A program made the position numbers and the translations under genes. A DNA stretch of 64,000 nucleotides, taken from assembly GCF_001039355.2 (NCBI RefSeq), contig NW_019774970.1, forward strand, positions 406,705 to 470,704. Direction: 5' to 3'. Source of the stretch: Lingula anatina (taxonomy: Eukaryota; Brachiopoda; Lingulata; Lingulida; Lingulidae). Positions within the stretch are counted from its first letter, which is position 1. Each line of letters begins with the position of its first letter. Of this stretch, positions 9,933 through 21,674 are shown one piece after another. Under the pieces are notes generated by a model that did no database searches, was not told the DNA's origin, and saw nothing but the letters and a program-made list of their open reading frames with translations.

Positions 9933-12030
9933 ATGTCTCATCCTGCGATCGACAACCATAGCAACGGAATCTTAATCTATCTGACCACTGACAGCGGTCA
10001 AGTGCCCGGGGTCTCCACGAGAATCAGAGAAAACGAAAGTGACCAAGCGTCATATTCCCGACAACGTAGCAGTGACAGCGGCGTTAGTCAACTGAGCACT
10101 GGCGGTGAATCCGTCCGCTCCGTGACCCCGATCGCTGCACCAGGAAGAGAAAATAAAAAGAACCCCGATAAAGACTTAGAAAAATTGCAAGGAGACGTGA
10201 AAAAATTGAGACTGTGTATCAGGAAATTGGTCATAGTGTTTGTGGTTATAACCTGCCTACTTATTAGCGCGGTGGTTGCTGTAGGGGTGCATTCCTTTCA
10301 TCCCTACGTCAACACGGCAGAGCACAGCGTCAACGCCGAGCAAGCTGGCGTAGCAGACGACACCCTTTCCTCGCTCTGCATACCATGCGCTGACCTCTCC
10401 CAAGACGTATCGGTCGAAGAACTTAGAATGGAAAAGAACCCCGACCTCTGCTGCGCCCGAAACCAGACGCAGTTTCATAAACTCCTGCAATGGGTGAGCT
10501 TACAAATTCCGCAAGAAATATCAGATAAACGCCAAACAGACTGCACTTTAATGAAATTGAAATGAAGTTTGTGAAAGGGCATAGGGGATATATCTTGTGA
10601 ACAATCAGCAAAATGTGATTTACATATGACAAAATGTTTAACATATTCAAACCACTGTAAGCTGAAAGAAAAAAATACTAAAATTCATACCCCTGCATTG
10701 GGGGGGGGGGGGGGGTAGGGCTGGGGGCGGGGTTCATAATGACAAAATATGCCATGTCGATACTCCCCCACACCGATACTCCCCCGCGCCGATTATCCCC
10801 CTTAATAATTTTTTTGTATTATGCGCATCGATTCGACCCCACACCGATAGATCGCCGCACCGGTACATCCCTGCACCGATACTTCCCCTCAGTATATCTG
10901 TAATTGTGGGGGAATGTCGGTGCAGGGAAGTATTGGTGCAGGGATGTACCAGTGCGAGGGAGTATCGGTGCGGGGGAGTATCGGTGATAGTTTCTTTTGT
11001 CAATAGCTATAAAACATTCACCGATATTTATCAGCCAATATAATGTCTGCTGACAGTCAGACTTAATCAGGGAAATGAGGGCTGTAATACTTCAGTATTT
11101 TAATTTGTCACCCCTTAAGTGTGCTGTCTAGGCATGTGCTATTTCAGAAACAAGCCTGGTTTAAATAGTTACGACAGTTAGTATATTATACAAGGAACAG
11201 AATAACAATTCGTACATTCAGAGTTTTGTCATTAAAATATAAAATTTAGACGCCACTAACAGTTTTATTGCTGAAAGCAAAAGGAATACCTGGTGCGAAT
11301 TAAACGACCCTTATTGCTCAGAAAACAGTCAACAATATATATAGATGTGTAGGTTACAGTTTTTTTTTTTCTATTTTGGCACTTTGATTAAGACACACGC
11401 ATACGGGGGTTAAAAAAGTCATCTTCTGTTAAAACAGATAATTGCTTATCATGTATTTGAACATGATACCACGGGAGGAGTTAACTTAATAAAAGCAACT
11501 GATCAACTCAAGGTAAACAGAGCCCCCGTTCAGGAAGTTTTTGAAGAAGCACACTAACTAAAACTTATCATGTATTTGAACATGATACCACGGGAGGAGT
11601 TAACTTAATAAAAGCAACTGATCAACCCAGGGTAAACAAAGCCCCCGTCAGGAAATTTTTGAAGAAGCTCACTGACTGCAACTTCTGCTTATTCAAACTA
11701 CCGTCCTCCTGATTTTGTGATATCTGTGAAAGTCTAGGGGTGTATAATTTGCAGAGACACCAAAAAGGGACTACCTTTGTGTGAGTGCATCGCATGATGT
11801 TTTTCTTAGCATCAAATGTGTTTTCTTTTGCAACCACAAACAAAAAAACTAACCTTCGGGTATCTTTCTACCTTTCAAAGAATTAGGATTACTTGAGGCA
11901 TTTGACAACGTATTATTTATCAACCCCTGGTCATGTATGGTATATTTTCATGCACCCGTTCCCATGAATAACACAATTTTCTTTTTTCCTTTTCAGTATG
12001 TGGATGTGAAAATACAACAAGCTGAAGAAG
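9933..12030 (+). CDS. TNF-superfamily ligand 5' half: anchor and stalk exons without TNF domain
   Basis: Exon 9933-10493 (187 codons, phase 0, donor at 10494) encodes a type II membrane layout: a Ser-rich cytoplasmic tail with RQRSSDSGVSQLSTGGESVR, a short charged heptad-like segment, then a single hydrophobic helix (LVIVFVVITCLLISAVVAVG) at about residues 98-117, and an extracellular stalk with cysteines (LCIPCADL, DLCCARNQTQFHKLLQW). The next exon, 11997-12030 (YVDVKIQQAEE), matches the stalk exon of the first TNF-like gene in length, phase and start. No exon with PSAHL or the final TNF strands follows before the P450 cluster or anywhere later on the plus strand. It may be a truncated paralogue, or the remaining exons may be elsewhere through rearrangement or misassembly. 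A Tc1 relic begins about 600 bp downstream. Confidence 0.65.
10698..10716. repeat. Poly-G tract
   Basis: A run of about nineteen G bases just 3' of the second TNF-like anchor exon and next to the foldback element at 10741. It could form G-quadruplex structure and is a likely site of sequencing error. Confidence 0.8.
10741..11001. mobile_element. Foldback element built from short inverted sub-repeats
   Basis: The ends GACAAAA and TTTTGTC are inverted and flanked by AAT on both sides (10738-10740 and 11002-11004). Inside, a unit close to CACCGATACTCCCCC is repeated several times in the left arm and in reverse complement in the right arm, so the whole element can fold into a long hairpin. A 3-bp AT-rich target duplication suggests a Harbinger-like origin, but no protein relic is visible. 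It lies in the intron between the anchor and stalk exons of the second TNF-like gene. Confidence 0.75.
11445..11682. repeat. 119-bp tandem duplication
   Basis: Two adjacent copies starting CTTATCATGTATTTGAACAT (11445 and 11564) are nearly identical, including GAGTTAACTTAATAAAAGC and AACAGAGCCCCCGT/AACAAAGCCCCCGT. No coding content is evident. Confidence 0.9.
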
Positions 12031-12650
12031 GTGAGGGGACCACTAGTGCGTTAAAAACCAACTTCGGAGCTGGTTTTAACGCAAAATGTTTGAGTTAAAT
12101 CGTGTTTTCCACCCATGAAAGTCATTTCCACCTTTTATAAAAGGGCCTTGACCAAGTGACTGACTCGTTGATGTGAGCGCCAAGAGATTAAGGTCATTGC
12201 ACGAGAGGCAAAAAAAACTATTTAATTATAAGTAACTTTGGCAAACGAGACATGTTTAAAACAAAAACATTTCGTTTTTCTCTCTCTCTCNAAATAATGA
12301 AAAGCTGTGTTGTTACTATGTGGCGAGCATTTCAGCGATGCTATTCGATAGTGCATGCACAAGTTCAACCAGTTTGTATTTATAAAATTTATATGAAAGA
12401 AGTTCATTTACCAGTACAAAATTCCAGGCATCGATTAGAGTTTGTCTGAGTTGAAGGTTCAGATTTGTCATTTGTCAGTAGACTATTGATTCGTCGAGAA
12501 TTTAATGCTCGAAGATTTCTATAGGCTCTATATCTGGCGATCATAAGCTGCTCAGTCCTTTGATTCTGCAATTATTCTGGGAATGCAAGTACATGTAGTA
12601 TCTGTTTACGGGTTTTGTCATCTTGTTATACAAAATTGTCACTGAGGTGC
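12031..12650. other. No gene recognised
   Basis: Searched for a TNF-domain exon to complete the upstream stalk exon and found none. An n base at 12291 follows a short CT run. Confidence 0.5.
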
Positions 12651-13012
12651 CCCAGGATGTTCCTGTACTTGACTGGACAGCAATGCTTTGACACAATGGT
12701 GCAATGTACTCTCAGTTCACGCACCGTACTTGTATGCAAAGATTTGAACGCGTTGGTGAAATATGGAGAATTAGCATGCTTTCAAACCTAAACCCAGTCC
12801 AAAAAGAGTACTACCCTAGGAAATTTAGCGCAAATTACGTGATGCAGCGCTGCTACGAGCGTATACTGACTCACCTGATTACACAGTGTTATTCACATAA
12901 CATGCATGAGATAATAATATATTATTATCATTATTTTTTTTATTTTGGTAAACAATTCATTTTACCAAGACAGATTTTAGACTGACCTGACATATCCCAT
13001 ATTAAATATCAA

Positions 13013-13014
<2 letters not shown>
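12650..13014 (+). mobile_element. Truncated right end of a Tc1-like element
   Basis: The sequence ends in CATATTAAATATCAAG, the right-end inverted repeat of the 1964-4270 family. Upstream it aligns with the 3' interior of that element (for example ACTCACCTGATTACACA against ACACACCTGACTACACA). The left boundary is unclear and the rest is missing. Confidence 0.6.
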
Positions 13015-13070
<56 letters not shown>

Positions 13071-13110
13071 CTTTAACACTACAGACTTGACATTTAATAT
13101 GGGATATGTT
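13015..13110. repeat. TA microsatellite between two Tc1-family ends
   Basis: About 26 TA units (13015-13067) follow the right end of one Tc1-family relic. A second Tc1-family left end, CAGACTTGACATTTAATATG, starts at 13082 after a TA. The microsatellite has probably grown from the TA target duplication. The second element is not recognisable beyond its end. Confidence 0.7.
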
Positions 13111-13772
13111 AAAACAATATTAGAGAGCACAATGATGTCATTCCAAATGTATATACAAGTAGTGAAAGAAAAAAAAAACAAAAAACAAATGAATGATGCT
13201 AGGAGAGGAAAGAAAAAGAAAAAGAAAGGACTTATCGCCTGTAGACATAATAAAGGTTACAAAGTTGTCATTTGACGAAATTCTTAATGAAAATTTGAAA
13301 GTCACGCTGTATGACCTTATCATTGTTTATCTGCTGCTTGCTTGTGTATATTTTTCATAATTGACACGTGTAACAAAATTATTACTTGCTCCTTCGTAAG
13401 TAAATAGTGTCATTCGCGCACCGCGGCCTTCAAATTAAGCCATTTAAAAATTTAACTCCCTTCACATGGTTGAAGTCATCGCATTGATTACACCAAATAG
13501 AATCAGCTTATGTAACCTCCCTTTTTAGAACAACAACGAAGTACAAAAGTGTGCTTCCCGCTTAACACGTTTATTCATATCTTCAAAGATAAGCAAACAG
13601 GGCCAAATGACATTGCCTTAAAGCTTGTATATACCAGTATTTGAGCCATTGCATACACAGTCAGAAAAAAAGCGAATCTAAAATCTGAAATCTGAAGAAA
13701 ACTGAAATCTGAAATTACTTTCAGAAGTACTGAAATCAAAGGCAAAGTCCATTTATAATATTTATAAGCACT

Positions 13773-16298
13773 TTATTGTCTTGGTCGGGCGCACACGTTG
13801 AACTTCGGTGGCACGTACACAGAGCCGGTGGTACCAACTGGGACCGGAAGCATCTCTCCATCGGGCACGTGGAACGTGAAAGCGTGCACCAAGGCTGTGA
13901 GGATCAGGAACATCTCCGGTTTGGCCAGACTCTCTCCTGGACAGGAACGCTTGCCTTGAAAACAGAAAAAAAGGATATTATTATTTTCTCTTCTACATTA
14001 TACAGAATGATTCACAATATCAACGTTTTGTACTATTTACATTTATGGTATCATTATCATTCTAAAACTGACAGATTAAAAAAAATTGAATATGATCGAG
14101 CGGTGAAAGTTATCAGCACATGGTACAAAGGATACATCAATATATCATGCAATACTCGTAATAAAGTGTGGCTACTGAAATCTGAGCGAAGAATGCAGAT
14201 TAACTTAAGAGCTGAATATCATAACGGATGTTGCTGCAGTCAGTTTCGTATAATAGTATTTTACTTGTTTTCTATCTCAAATGAAGAGACACGTTTCATA
14301 CCTAGTGAAAATGGTATAAACCCTTCGACTTTTTTCAAGTTTCCACATTCGTCCAGAAACCTCATCGGTTGAAACTGGCGTGGATTGGTCCAAATTGCTT
14401 CGTTCATGAATATTGACCAGTAGTCTGCCAAAATTCGAGTCCCCTTGGGTATAAAGAAGCCATGAACTTTGATGTCCTTTGTAGCCTTGTGCATACCCGA
14501 GAAAGGAGCTATATTATTACAACGTTGGATTTCCAATAGTGTAGCGCAAGTGAAAGGAAGATTCGGTCTGTCATCAAGTGTTGGGCGACGTAATTTCCCC
14601 ACGACTTCATCCAACTCTGATTGGAGCTTGTTGCAGACGTCGGGATAAGACAACAGGAACAGCATTCCCCATGTCAGAGTCGATGAGGACGTTTCCGATC
14701 CAGCAAAATATAAAGTTTGACTATTAGCTTTGATATCTTCCAAGCCAAACAATGGCTGGTCATTCTCTTTTGTTTGGTGCATCATAGCATCGATAAGCCC
14801 TCGTGTTGCGCATGCGTTATAAGCCATTCGGTGCTTATGTAAAATTTGGTTTACTGATTTTGCATAATTGTCCCAGGCATGCGCACTTCTTTTGCACTGA
14901 GGTAAAAACCAAAGGTATGGAAGGAAGTTTTGAAACGATGCCTGACTGCTAAGTTTGACTGCACTGTGGTAAGCTTCTATCAGTGCTTGGAAGTCTGGAT
15001 CATCGTAGTCATGTCTGCTACCAAACAGTAGGGCCCCTATCATGTTAGACGTAGAAGCGCTTACCGCACTATTGAAGTCGAAACGCTGTCCGTTTTTGTG
15101 TCCTATGTATTGAATAAGGGCAATGATTTCATTTTCCATTTGTTTTTCAACATCAAGCTTTGACAAATACTTAATGATAAAATTTCTCTGCCGTTGGAAC
15201 TCTGTGCTGTAATCAGCACACAATAAACCTGTAAGATAAAAAAATATCCCGTGATAGAAAAAATAAGTATTTCATCATTTGAAAGCAATTTTAGCGATAG
15301 AAGGCATTTATTCAGCGCTAAAGTTACAATGAACACCATTTCGTTTCCTTAAAGGATTGCGTTCGAACGGTGAAATATGCATTAATAACATTTTGTCATG
15401 TCCCGTTAACAGCTCTGTATACTGTATAACGGCAACATGTCTGTAATACAAGTAATAAAACTGTGAGGTCGAAGTGACTGGCAGGTTCAGGTAAATTGAC
15501 TGCCCTTTGTGCTGCAGTAAGGAAAAAAGGCATTATACCCGAATGACGTTTTTCAAAAGTAGCATGATAAATAAGTAAAATTATTTGTGAAAACTTTACT
15601 TAGAAGTATATTCCGGTGTGGTGAACTTTCAAACTGGAAGTACGTGTACGTGTGCCTTGACAATTTTTGTCTCTTTTTGTATATAAATGCATGACTCGTG
15701 CTCTGAATAATACATGTATGTGATTCGAAGTAATACGTTTTCTTAGCATTTGTTATCCCAATGGCACCCCTAACACATGGTGCTGAGATTTTGAATACCC
15801 TAAATTCAGTGTGCATCAAAGTTGGCTCAGTACTTGCACATTGAATTCGGAGCTCAACCAGAATTATTGGTTAACAATGAAATATATATTGACTTATTTC
15901 AGGGAAGCTTTTGTGCATGTGTTTCCTTTTTTAAAATAAACCTACCTCTCCCGCCAAGAAACCTGAAAGTCGGAATATTGCAGCCTGCCAGAGGACAAAG
16001 CTCCCTTTCTCTGAAAAACATCTCGAATAGCTTCATAACCGTTCAATATAACCGTTGTTGTGGTTCCCATTTTGACGGTGAATATGTTGCCATACTTCTT
16101 GGCCCATTTCATCATAGTCAGCTGGGGCTCTCTGTCGAGGAGGGGTAAAACGCCGACAACCGGGAAACCCCACGGACCAGGAGGAAGGTTGAAACGATTT
16201 GAGTGTCTCGCAAGCCAGAGGAGTAAAAGAAATACAAGTGCGCTCAGTAGCAGTGATGTATCAAGGAAATCGCTGAGAGCTACCTCCATTGACGCCAT
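13773..16298 (-). pseudogene. Clan-2 cytochrome P450, copy A, one-base frameshift in exon 1
   Basis: Exons on the minus strand: 15946-16298, 14302-15228, 13773-13954. The protein layout is complete: N-terminal membrane anchor (SLLLSALVFLLLLWLARH), proline hinge PPGPWG, helix I AGSETSS, ExxR as EIQR, and the heme-ligand motif FSLGKRSCPGE formed across the last splice. Length is about 486 residues if read through, normal for microsomal CYP2-like monooxygenases of the ER. Compared with copy B, exon 1 has one extra base just after the ALSSGR codons (near 15980), so the frame shifts and no longer meets exon 2. Without that base the phase fits exactly. Either a recent pseudogene or a sequencing error; all later motifs are intact. 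An AATAAA overlaps the stop codon. Confidence 0.85.
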
Positions 16299-17528
16299 GT
16301 AATGTATTAAGTGTTCTTATTACTGGAATGCAGGCAATATGTAGTGCGTAATACCAATATATTACATGATGTTATTTGACCTGCAATGTGGAAAATGGCG
16401 GTTTCGGTATTTTACCTTAGCATTTCTCCAGATGCTAAAGTATTTATCCAGATGTCTATAACCTACATGTAGTTTCGGATAATTTGATATGGTGTTGTTT
16501 AAACCTTGTTTGGTAAAAGTGAACTGGTCAAATTTGCAGGAAAGTTAGGAAAATGTACTCTCTTTAAAGACCCCTATTTGTGTAACTAAAACGCACATGG
16601 CATGCTTTAGAAAGTTTCTTGGTCGGATTAATGAATAAGTGTGTTATTTTTACCGTGTCCTCAATAGATGCAAAGTGGCAATTTTGTAGTTTGTGTATGT
16701 AATTAAGTGTCGATATTTACCAGAGCAGTGGTGTTAACGCCTGCAAGTCAATAAAGTTTTCCAAGAGGAAGTGAGAGCAGGAATGTGGTAAAGGTTACAA
16801 AGTTGTTATTTGATGGAATTTTTAATGAAAAATATGACCCTTAATCATTGTTTATCAGCTGTTTACTTGTTTATAATTAACATAAATGACATTCGTAACA
16901 AAATTATTACATTATCCTTCATATGTAAATGGCCATTTAAAAATTAACTCCGACACATGGCTGACATCATCTAATTGATTACACCAAATAGGATCAGCTC
17001 ATGTAATCTCCTTTGCATTTTTAGAAATACAACAAAGCTTCCCAGTTGATACATTAATTCATATCTTCAAACATAAGCATGTGTCGACATTGCCTTAAAG
17101 CTTGTCTATACCATTATTTGAGCAGGTGCATACACAGATAGATAAAAATTCTGATTCTCCATCACTGAAGTGAATATACTGGCATATTCATTGCAATTTA
17201 ACATCTGAAATTACTTTGAGAAGAACAGAAATCAAAAACTAAGTCCATTTATTATATTACAAGCGCTTTAGTAACTTGGGCGGGCGCACACGTTGAACTT
17301 CGGTGGCACGTACACAGAGCCGGTGGTACCAACTGTAGCCGGAAGCACCTCTCCATCCGGCACGTGGAACGTGAAAGCCTGCACCAAGGCTGTGAGGAGC
17401 AGGAACATCTCCGGTTTGGCCAGACTCTCTCCTGGACAGGAACGCTTGCCTTGAAAACAGAAAAAAATATTATTTTCTGTTTCCAATATATAGAATACTT
17501 CACAATATTAATGATTTGTACTATTTAC

Positions 17529-17529
<1 letters not shown>

Positions 17530-17569
<40 letters not shown>
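17530..17569. repeat. TTA microsatellite
   Basis: About thirteen TTA units in the last intron of P450 copy B. The matching position in copy A lacks the expansion. Confidence 0.9.
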
Positions 17570-19762
17570 CAATCTATAGTTGACGAAGTCAAAAAACTTT
17601 TGAATTTGATCATGCGGTGTAAGTTATCAGCACATGGTACAAAGGATACGAAATATATCATGCAATATTTGTATTAAAGTGTGGCTACTGAAATCTAAGC
17701 GAAGAAAACAGTTTAACTTAAAAGCTGAATATGATAACAGACGTTGCTGCAGTCAGTTTCGTATAATAGTATTTTACTTGTTTTCTATCTCAAATGAAGA
17801 GACACGTTTCATACCTAGTGAAAATGGTATAAACCCTTCGACTTTTTTCAAGTTTCCACATTCGTCCAGAAACCTCATTGGTTGAAATTGGCTTGGATTG
17901 GTCCAAATTGCTTCGTTCATGAATATTGACCAGTAGTTTGCCAAAATTCGAGTCTCCTTTGGTATCAAATAGCCATGAACTCTGATATCCTTTGTAGCCT
18001 TGTGAGGAGCCGAGATCGGAGTTATATTATTACAACGCTGTATTTCCAATAGTGTAGCGCAAGTGAAAGGAAGATTCGGTCTGTCATCAAGTGTTGGGCG
18101 ACGTAATTTCCCCACAACTTCATCTAACTCTGATTGGAGCTTGTTGCAGACGTCAGGATAAGACAACAGGAACAGCATTCCCCATGTCAGCGTCGATGAG
18201 GACGTTTCCGATCCAGTAAGATATAAAGTTTGACTATTAGATTTGATATCTTCCAAGTCAAACAAAGGCTGGTCATTCTGGTCATTCTCATTTGTTTGGT
18301 GCATCATAGCGTCGACAAGCCCTCGTGTTGCGCATGCGTTGTAACCCATTATGTGCTTATATAAAATTCGGTTTACGGATTTTGAGAAACTGTCCCAGGC
18401 ATGCGCACTTATTTTGCATTGAGGTAAAAACCAAAGGTATGGAAGGAAGTTCTGAATTGATGCTTGACTGCTAAGTTTGGTTGCACTGTGGTAAGCTTCT
18501 ATCAGTGCTTGGAAATCTGGATCATCGTAGTCATGTCTGCTACCAAACAATATGGCCCCTATGATGTTAGACGCAGAAGCACTTACCGCACTATTGAAGT
18601 CGAAACGCTGGCCGTTTTTGTGTCTTATGTATTGAATAAGGGCATCGATTTCATTTTCCATTTGTTTTTCAACATCAAGCTTTGACAAATATTTAATGAT
18701 GAAATTTCTCTGCCGTTGAAACTCTGTGCTGTAATCAGCGCACAATATTCCTGTAAGATAACAAAAATAGCCTTTAAACACTTAATTTTGGAGAGTTCTG
18801 AGGGAGCCGTCACAGAAAAAAAATCATTTTTCATTCGAACACAATATGCATTTTAATTATACTTTGTCATGTCCCTATAACAGCTCTGTATATTGAATAA
18901 CAGCAACATGTCTGTAATACAGGTAATAAAACTGTGTTGTCGAAGTATCTGGCAGGTTCAGGAAAATATACACACTGTACAGTGCTGCGGTAACGAAAAA
19001 TACCTTAATGACGTTTATAATAGTAGCATGATAAATAAGTAAACTTATTTGTGAAAAAAATTACAATTGACTGGAAAAAAAGCTAATAAGCAATTTCTGG
19101 TGTGGTGACCACTCAAACTGGAAGTAAGTTGAATAGGTGTAGGTGATCGAGCCCTGACATTTTTTGTGTCTATGTATATAAATACAAGACTCATATTGCT
19201 GAACAATATGTGGATCGAAGAAATACGTTTCTTAGCATTCGTTATCCCAAAGGTACCCCTAACATATGGTGTTGAGATTTTGAGTGCCTTGATTTTAGTG
19301 TGAATCAAAATCGGTTCACTACGTGCACATTAAAATCGGAGCTCAACCAGAATTATTGGTTAACAATGAAATATATATTGACTTATTTCAGGGAGGCTTT
19401 TGTGGATGGCTAAAACTAACCGTACAATCTCAACTTCATTCTAAATCTGAACGCGCTCTTGTGGTTATTTGAATTAAAGAATCAGTACCTTTCGTCTCTT
19501 TGTTCTGCGTTTCCTTTAAACCTACCTCTCCCGCCAAGAAAACCGAAAGTCGGGATATGCGGCCTGCCAGAAGACAAAGCTCCCTTTCTCTGAAACACAT
19601 CTCGGATAGCTTCATAACCGTTCAATATAACCGTTGTTGTGGTTCCCATTTTGACGGTGAATATGTTGCCATACTTCTCGGCCCATTTAATCATAGTCAG
19701 CTGGGGCTCTCTGTCGAGGAGGGGTAAAACACCGACGACAGGGAAACCCCATGGGCCAGGAG

Positions 19763-20314
19763 CAGGCCTACCCAACTACCAGACTCAGCACCTAAGGATC
19801 CTGAATTAACCGGTATATCGGACCACACTACCCGTTTTCAAGGTGTGTGTCAGATCGCATTTCGGAGTATCAGCCAGACCACCGACAGGATGAGCCCTGG
19901 CATGCTCGGCTGACACCTTGATTGGATAGTAAACGTTTGTCGTAAAATCGCTATATGATTTTAAAACCGGGTGCATAAATTTGAAAAGCCACCTAGATGA
20001 ACCTTAGACTGCCACATTAATCTAATACAATGCAAAAAAGCCCTATCAAAAGTGGTTAAAACATTCAAACCGAATGTCGTTAAGTCCCCATATATCCCCA
20101 CAGAGACAATAAAATAGAGTACTCTAAAGTAAGAGTACAGTTTAAGGTTGTTCAGCCGAGCGTGGATGAGCCCGCAGTCGTGCTACAAAATTTGTTCTGG
20201 AGTATGATACTCCGAAATGCGATTTGACACACACCTTGAAAACGGGTAGTGTGGTCCGATATACCTGTTAATTCAGGATCCTTAGGTGCCGAGTCTGGTA
20301 GTTGGGTAGGCCTG
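19763..20314. mobile_element. 552-bp inverted-repeat transposon inserted in P450 copy B exon 1
   Basis: The ends CAGGCCTACCC and GGGTAGGCCTG belong to inverted repeats of about 110 bases with few mismatches. AGGAG is duplicated at both borders (19758-19762 and 20315-20319). Comparison with P450 copy A shows the intact empty site with one AGGAG. CAG...CTG ends resemble hAT elements, where some groups make 5-bp duplications; this assignment is inference. The interior has no transposase frame. Confidence 0.9.
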
Positions 20315-20426
20315 AGGAGGAAGGTTGAAACGATTTGAGTGTCTCGCACACCAAAGGAGTAAAATAAATGCAAGTGCGCTCAGTACCAGTGATGTATCAA
20401 GGAAATCGCTGAGAGCTACCTCCATG

Positions 20427-20427
20427 T

Positions 20428-20458
<31 letters not shown>

Positions 20459-20468
20459 ATGTGTGTGT
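20427..20468. repeat. TA/TG compound microsatellite
   Basis: TA units followed by TG units, immediately 5' of the start codon of P450 copy B (minus strand). Copy A lacks it. Confidence 0.9.
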
Positions 20469-21674
20469 TCCTGTTATGCAGGTACAGTGTATTTATAAGA
20501 TGTAGTGCGTAATGCCCGTATTACAAGATGTTATTTGATCTTCAATGTATAGAGAAATAGCGGTTTCGGTATTTTTACCTTAGCATTTACCTAGATGTCT
20601 ATAGCCTTGTTTGTAGATAATTTGGATATGGTGTGGTTAAAATCTTGGTGGTAAACGCAAAAAGTTCAAATTTACAGGAAAACTCAGTACTCTCTATATA
20701 AAGACCCCTTTGTGTAAGCAAAACGCTCATGGTAAGCCTTTGAAAGTTCCTTGATCAGGTTAATAAACATGAGTTCACTTTTTACATTGCAAAAATGATG
20801 TAGATGCAAAGTGATAATATTGTAGTTAGTGTAAGTAATTGAATGTTACTATGTATGTGTAAATCCAATATATAACAAAACAACGGTAAGAAAGCTTGTT
20901 GACAGGCATTTTTGCCCTCCCTAAATCAGTCAATAATCGACCAGTCAATAACAATGTTTTTTTAAGAGGAAATGAGAGCTGGATTGCGAGGTGCGATTTG
21001 ATTGCGTTTGCTGAGATATAGCCGTTTTCGTATCGTGTCAGAATCACGCAGTGTACTTTTGATTAAACAGAATACGCAAATTTCGCGTTGAGTGTCAGTA
21101 GCGGGCAAAATTATAAACATATCAGTTGTGCGTCAGATACGGGATTTTTTCATGTCGGCGTAACCTTTTTTCATGCATTTAAAATAGCAAAGCTAAATGT
21201 ATTTCCTGGAGCATTTTTTTCCAATTTCACTACAGCTCTAACACAACATTCGTCGTCATCTGTCGACCTTATGAGCCTTCCATAAATTCAAAATTGTCTA
21301 AACCCGTTATTTTATAACAACTGATTACCATATGGCATATTCAAGATTTATATCACTAATCAGTCACACAAATCGCTAAATTTTGACAGAAAAGAAACAC
21401 TTCTAATACCGTTCAGAAAACTAAACAGTAAGAGTCTGAATCCTATATACAGAACATCATGCTCATGTACGAGTATAAAGGCGCTTTGACGACACATTGT
21501 TTACCAGTGCATTGTTAAGTCTGAATGCTCGCGCATGTTGACACACCAAAACAGCATACGTCACAGCGTGGAAACGTTTATGTGAACAATACACTGAAAT
21601 CTTAAGTAAACACACATTTGACGCAGGCGATCAGAGACCAAGTGATTAGGATAGAAGTCGAAGGGATAAACAAA

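Larger units (their letters stand above)
17268..20425 (-). pseudogene. Clan-2 cytochrome P450, copy B, exon 1 split by a transposon
   Basis: Exons on the minus strand: exon 1 in two pieces (20320-20425 and 19526-19762), 17815-18750, and 17268-17449. The start reads MEVALSDFLDTSLVLSAL, and the anchor, hinge and heme motif match copy A. The first exon is interrupted inside the PPGPWG hinge by a 552-bp element with a 5-bp target duplication; removing it restores the frame and exact exon length. Helix I reads TGSETSS, with Thr where copy A has Ala. Exon 2 has a 9-base in-frame insertion relative to A (an extra Asn-Asp-Gln). A TTA microsatellite lies in the last intron. Unless the insert is spliced out, this copy cannot make a full protein. 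Parent enzyme role: microsomal monooxygenase, substrate unknown. Confidence 0.88.
13250..20960. repeat. Tandem segmental duplication carrying two P450 copies
   Basis: Unit 1 (about 13250-16790) and unit 2 (about 16790-20960) align through 3' flank, all three exons, both introns and the 5' flank. For example, AAAGGTTACAAAGTTGT begins both 3' flanks and GCGGTTTCGGTATTTT occurs in both 5' flanks. The units are the same way round. Introns and flanks carry indels, but the exons are highly similar, so the duplication is not very old. Confidence 0.88.

Noticed and set aside
14261-14301. Continuation of P450 exon 2 reading past FSLG to a stop (same at 17774 in copy B)
   Set aside because: It is intron; splicing at the TAG|GTATGA donor gives the correct heme motif with the last exon.
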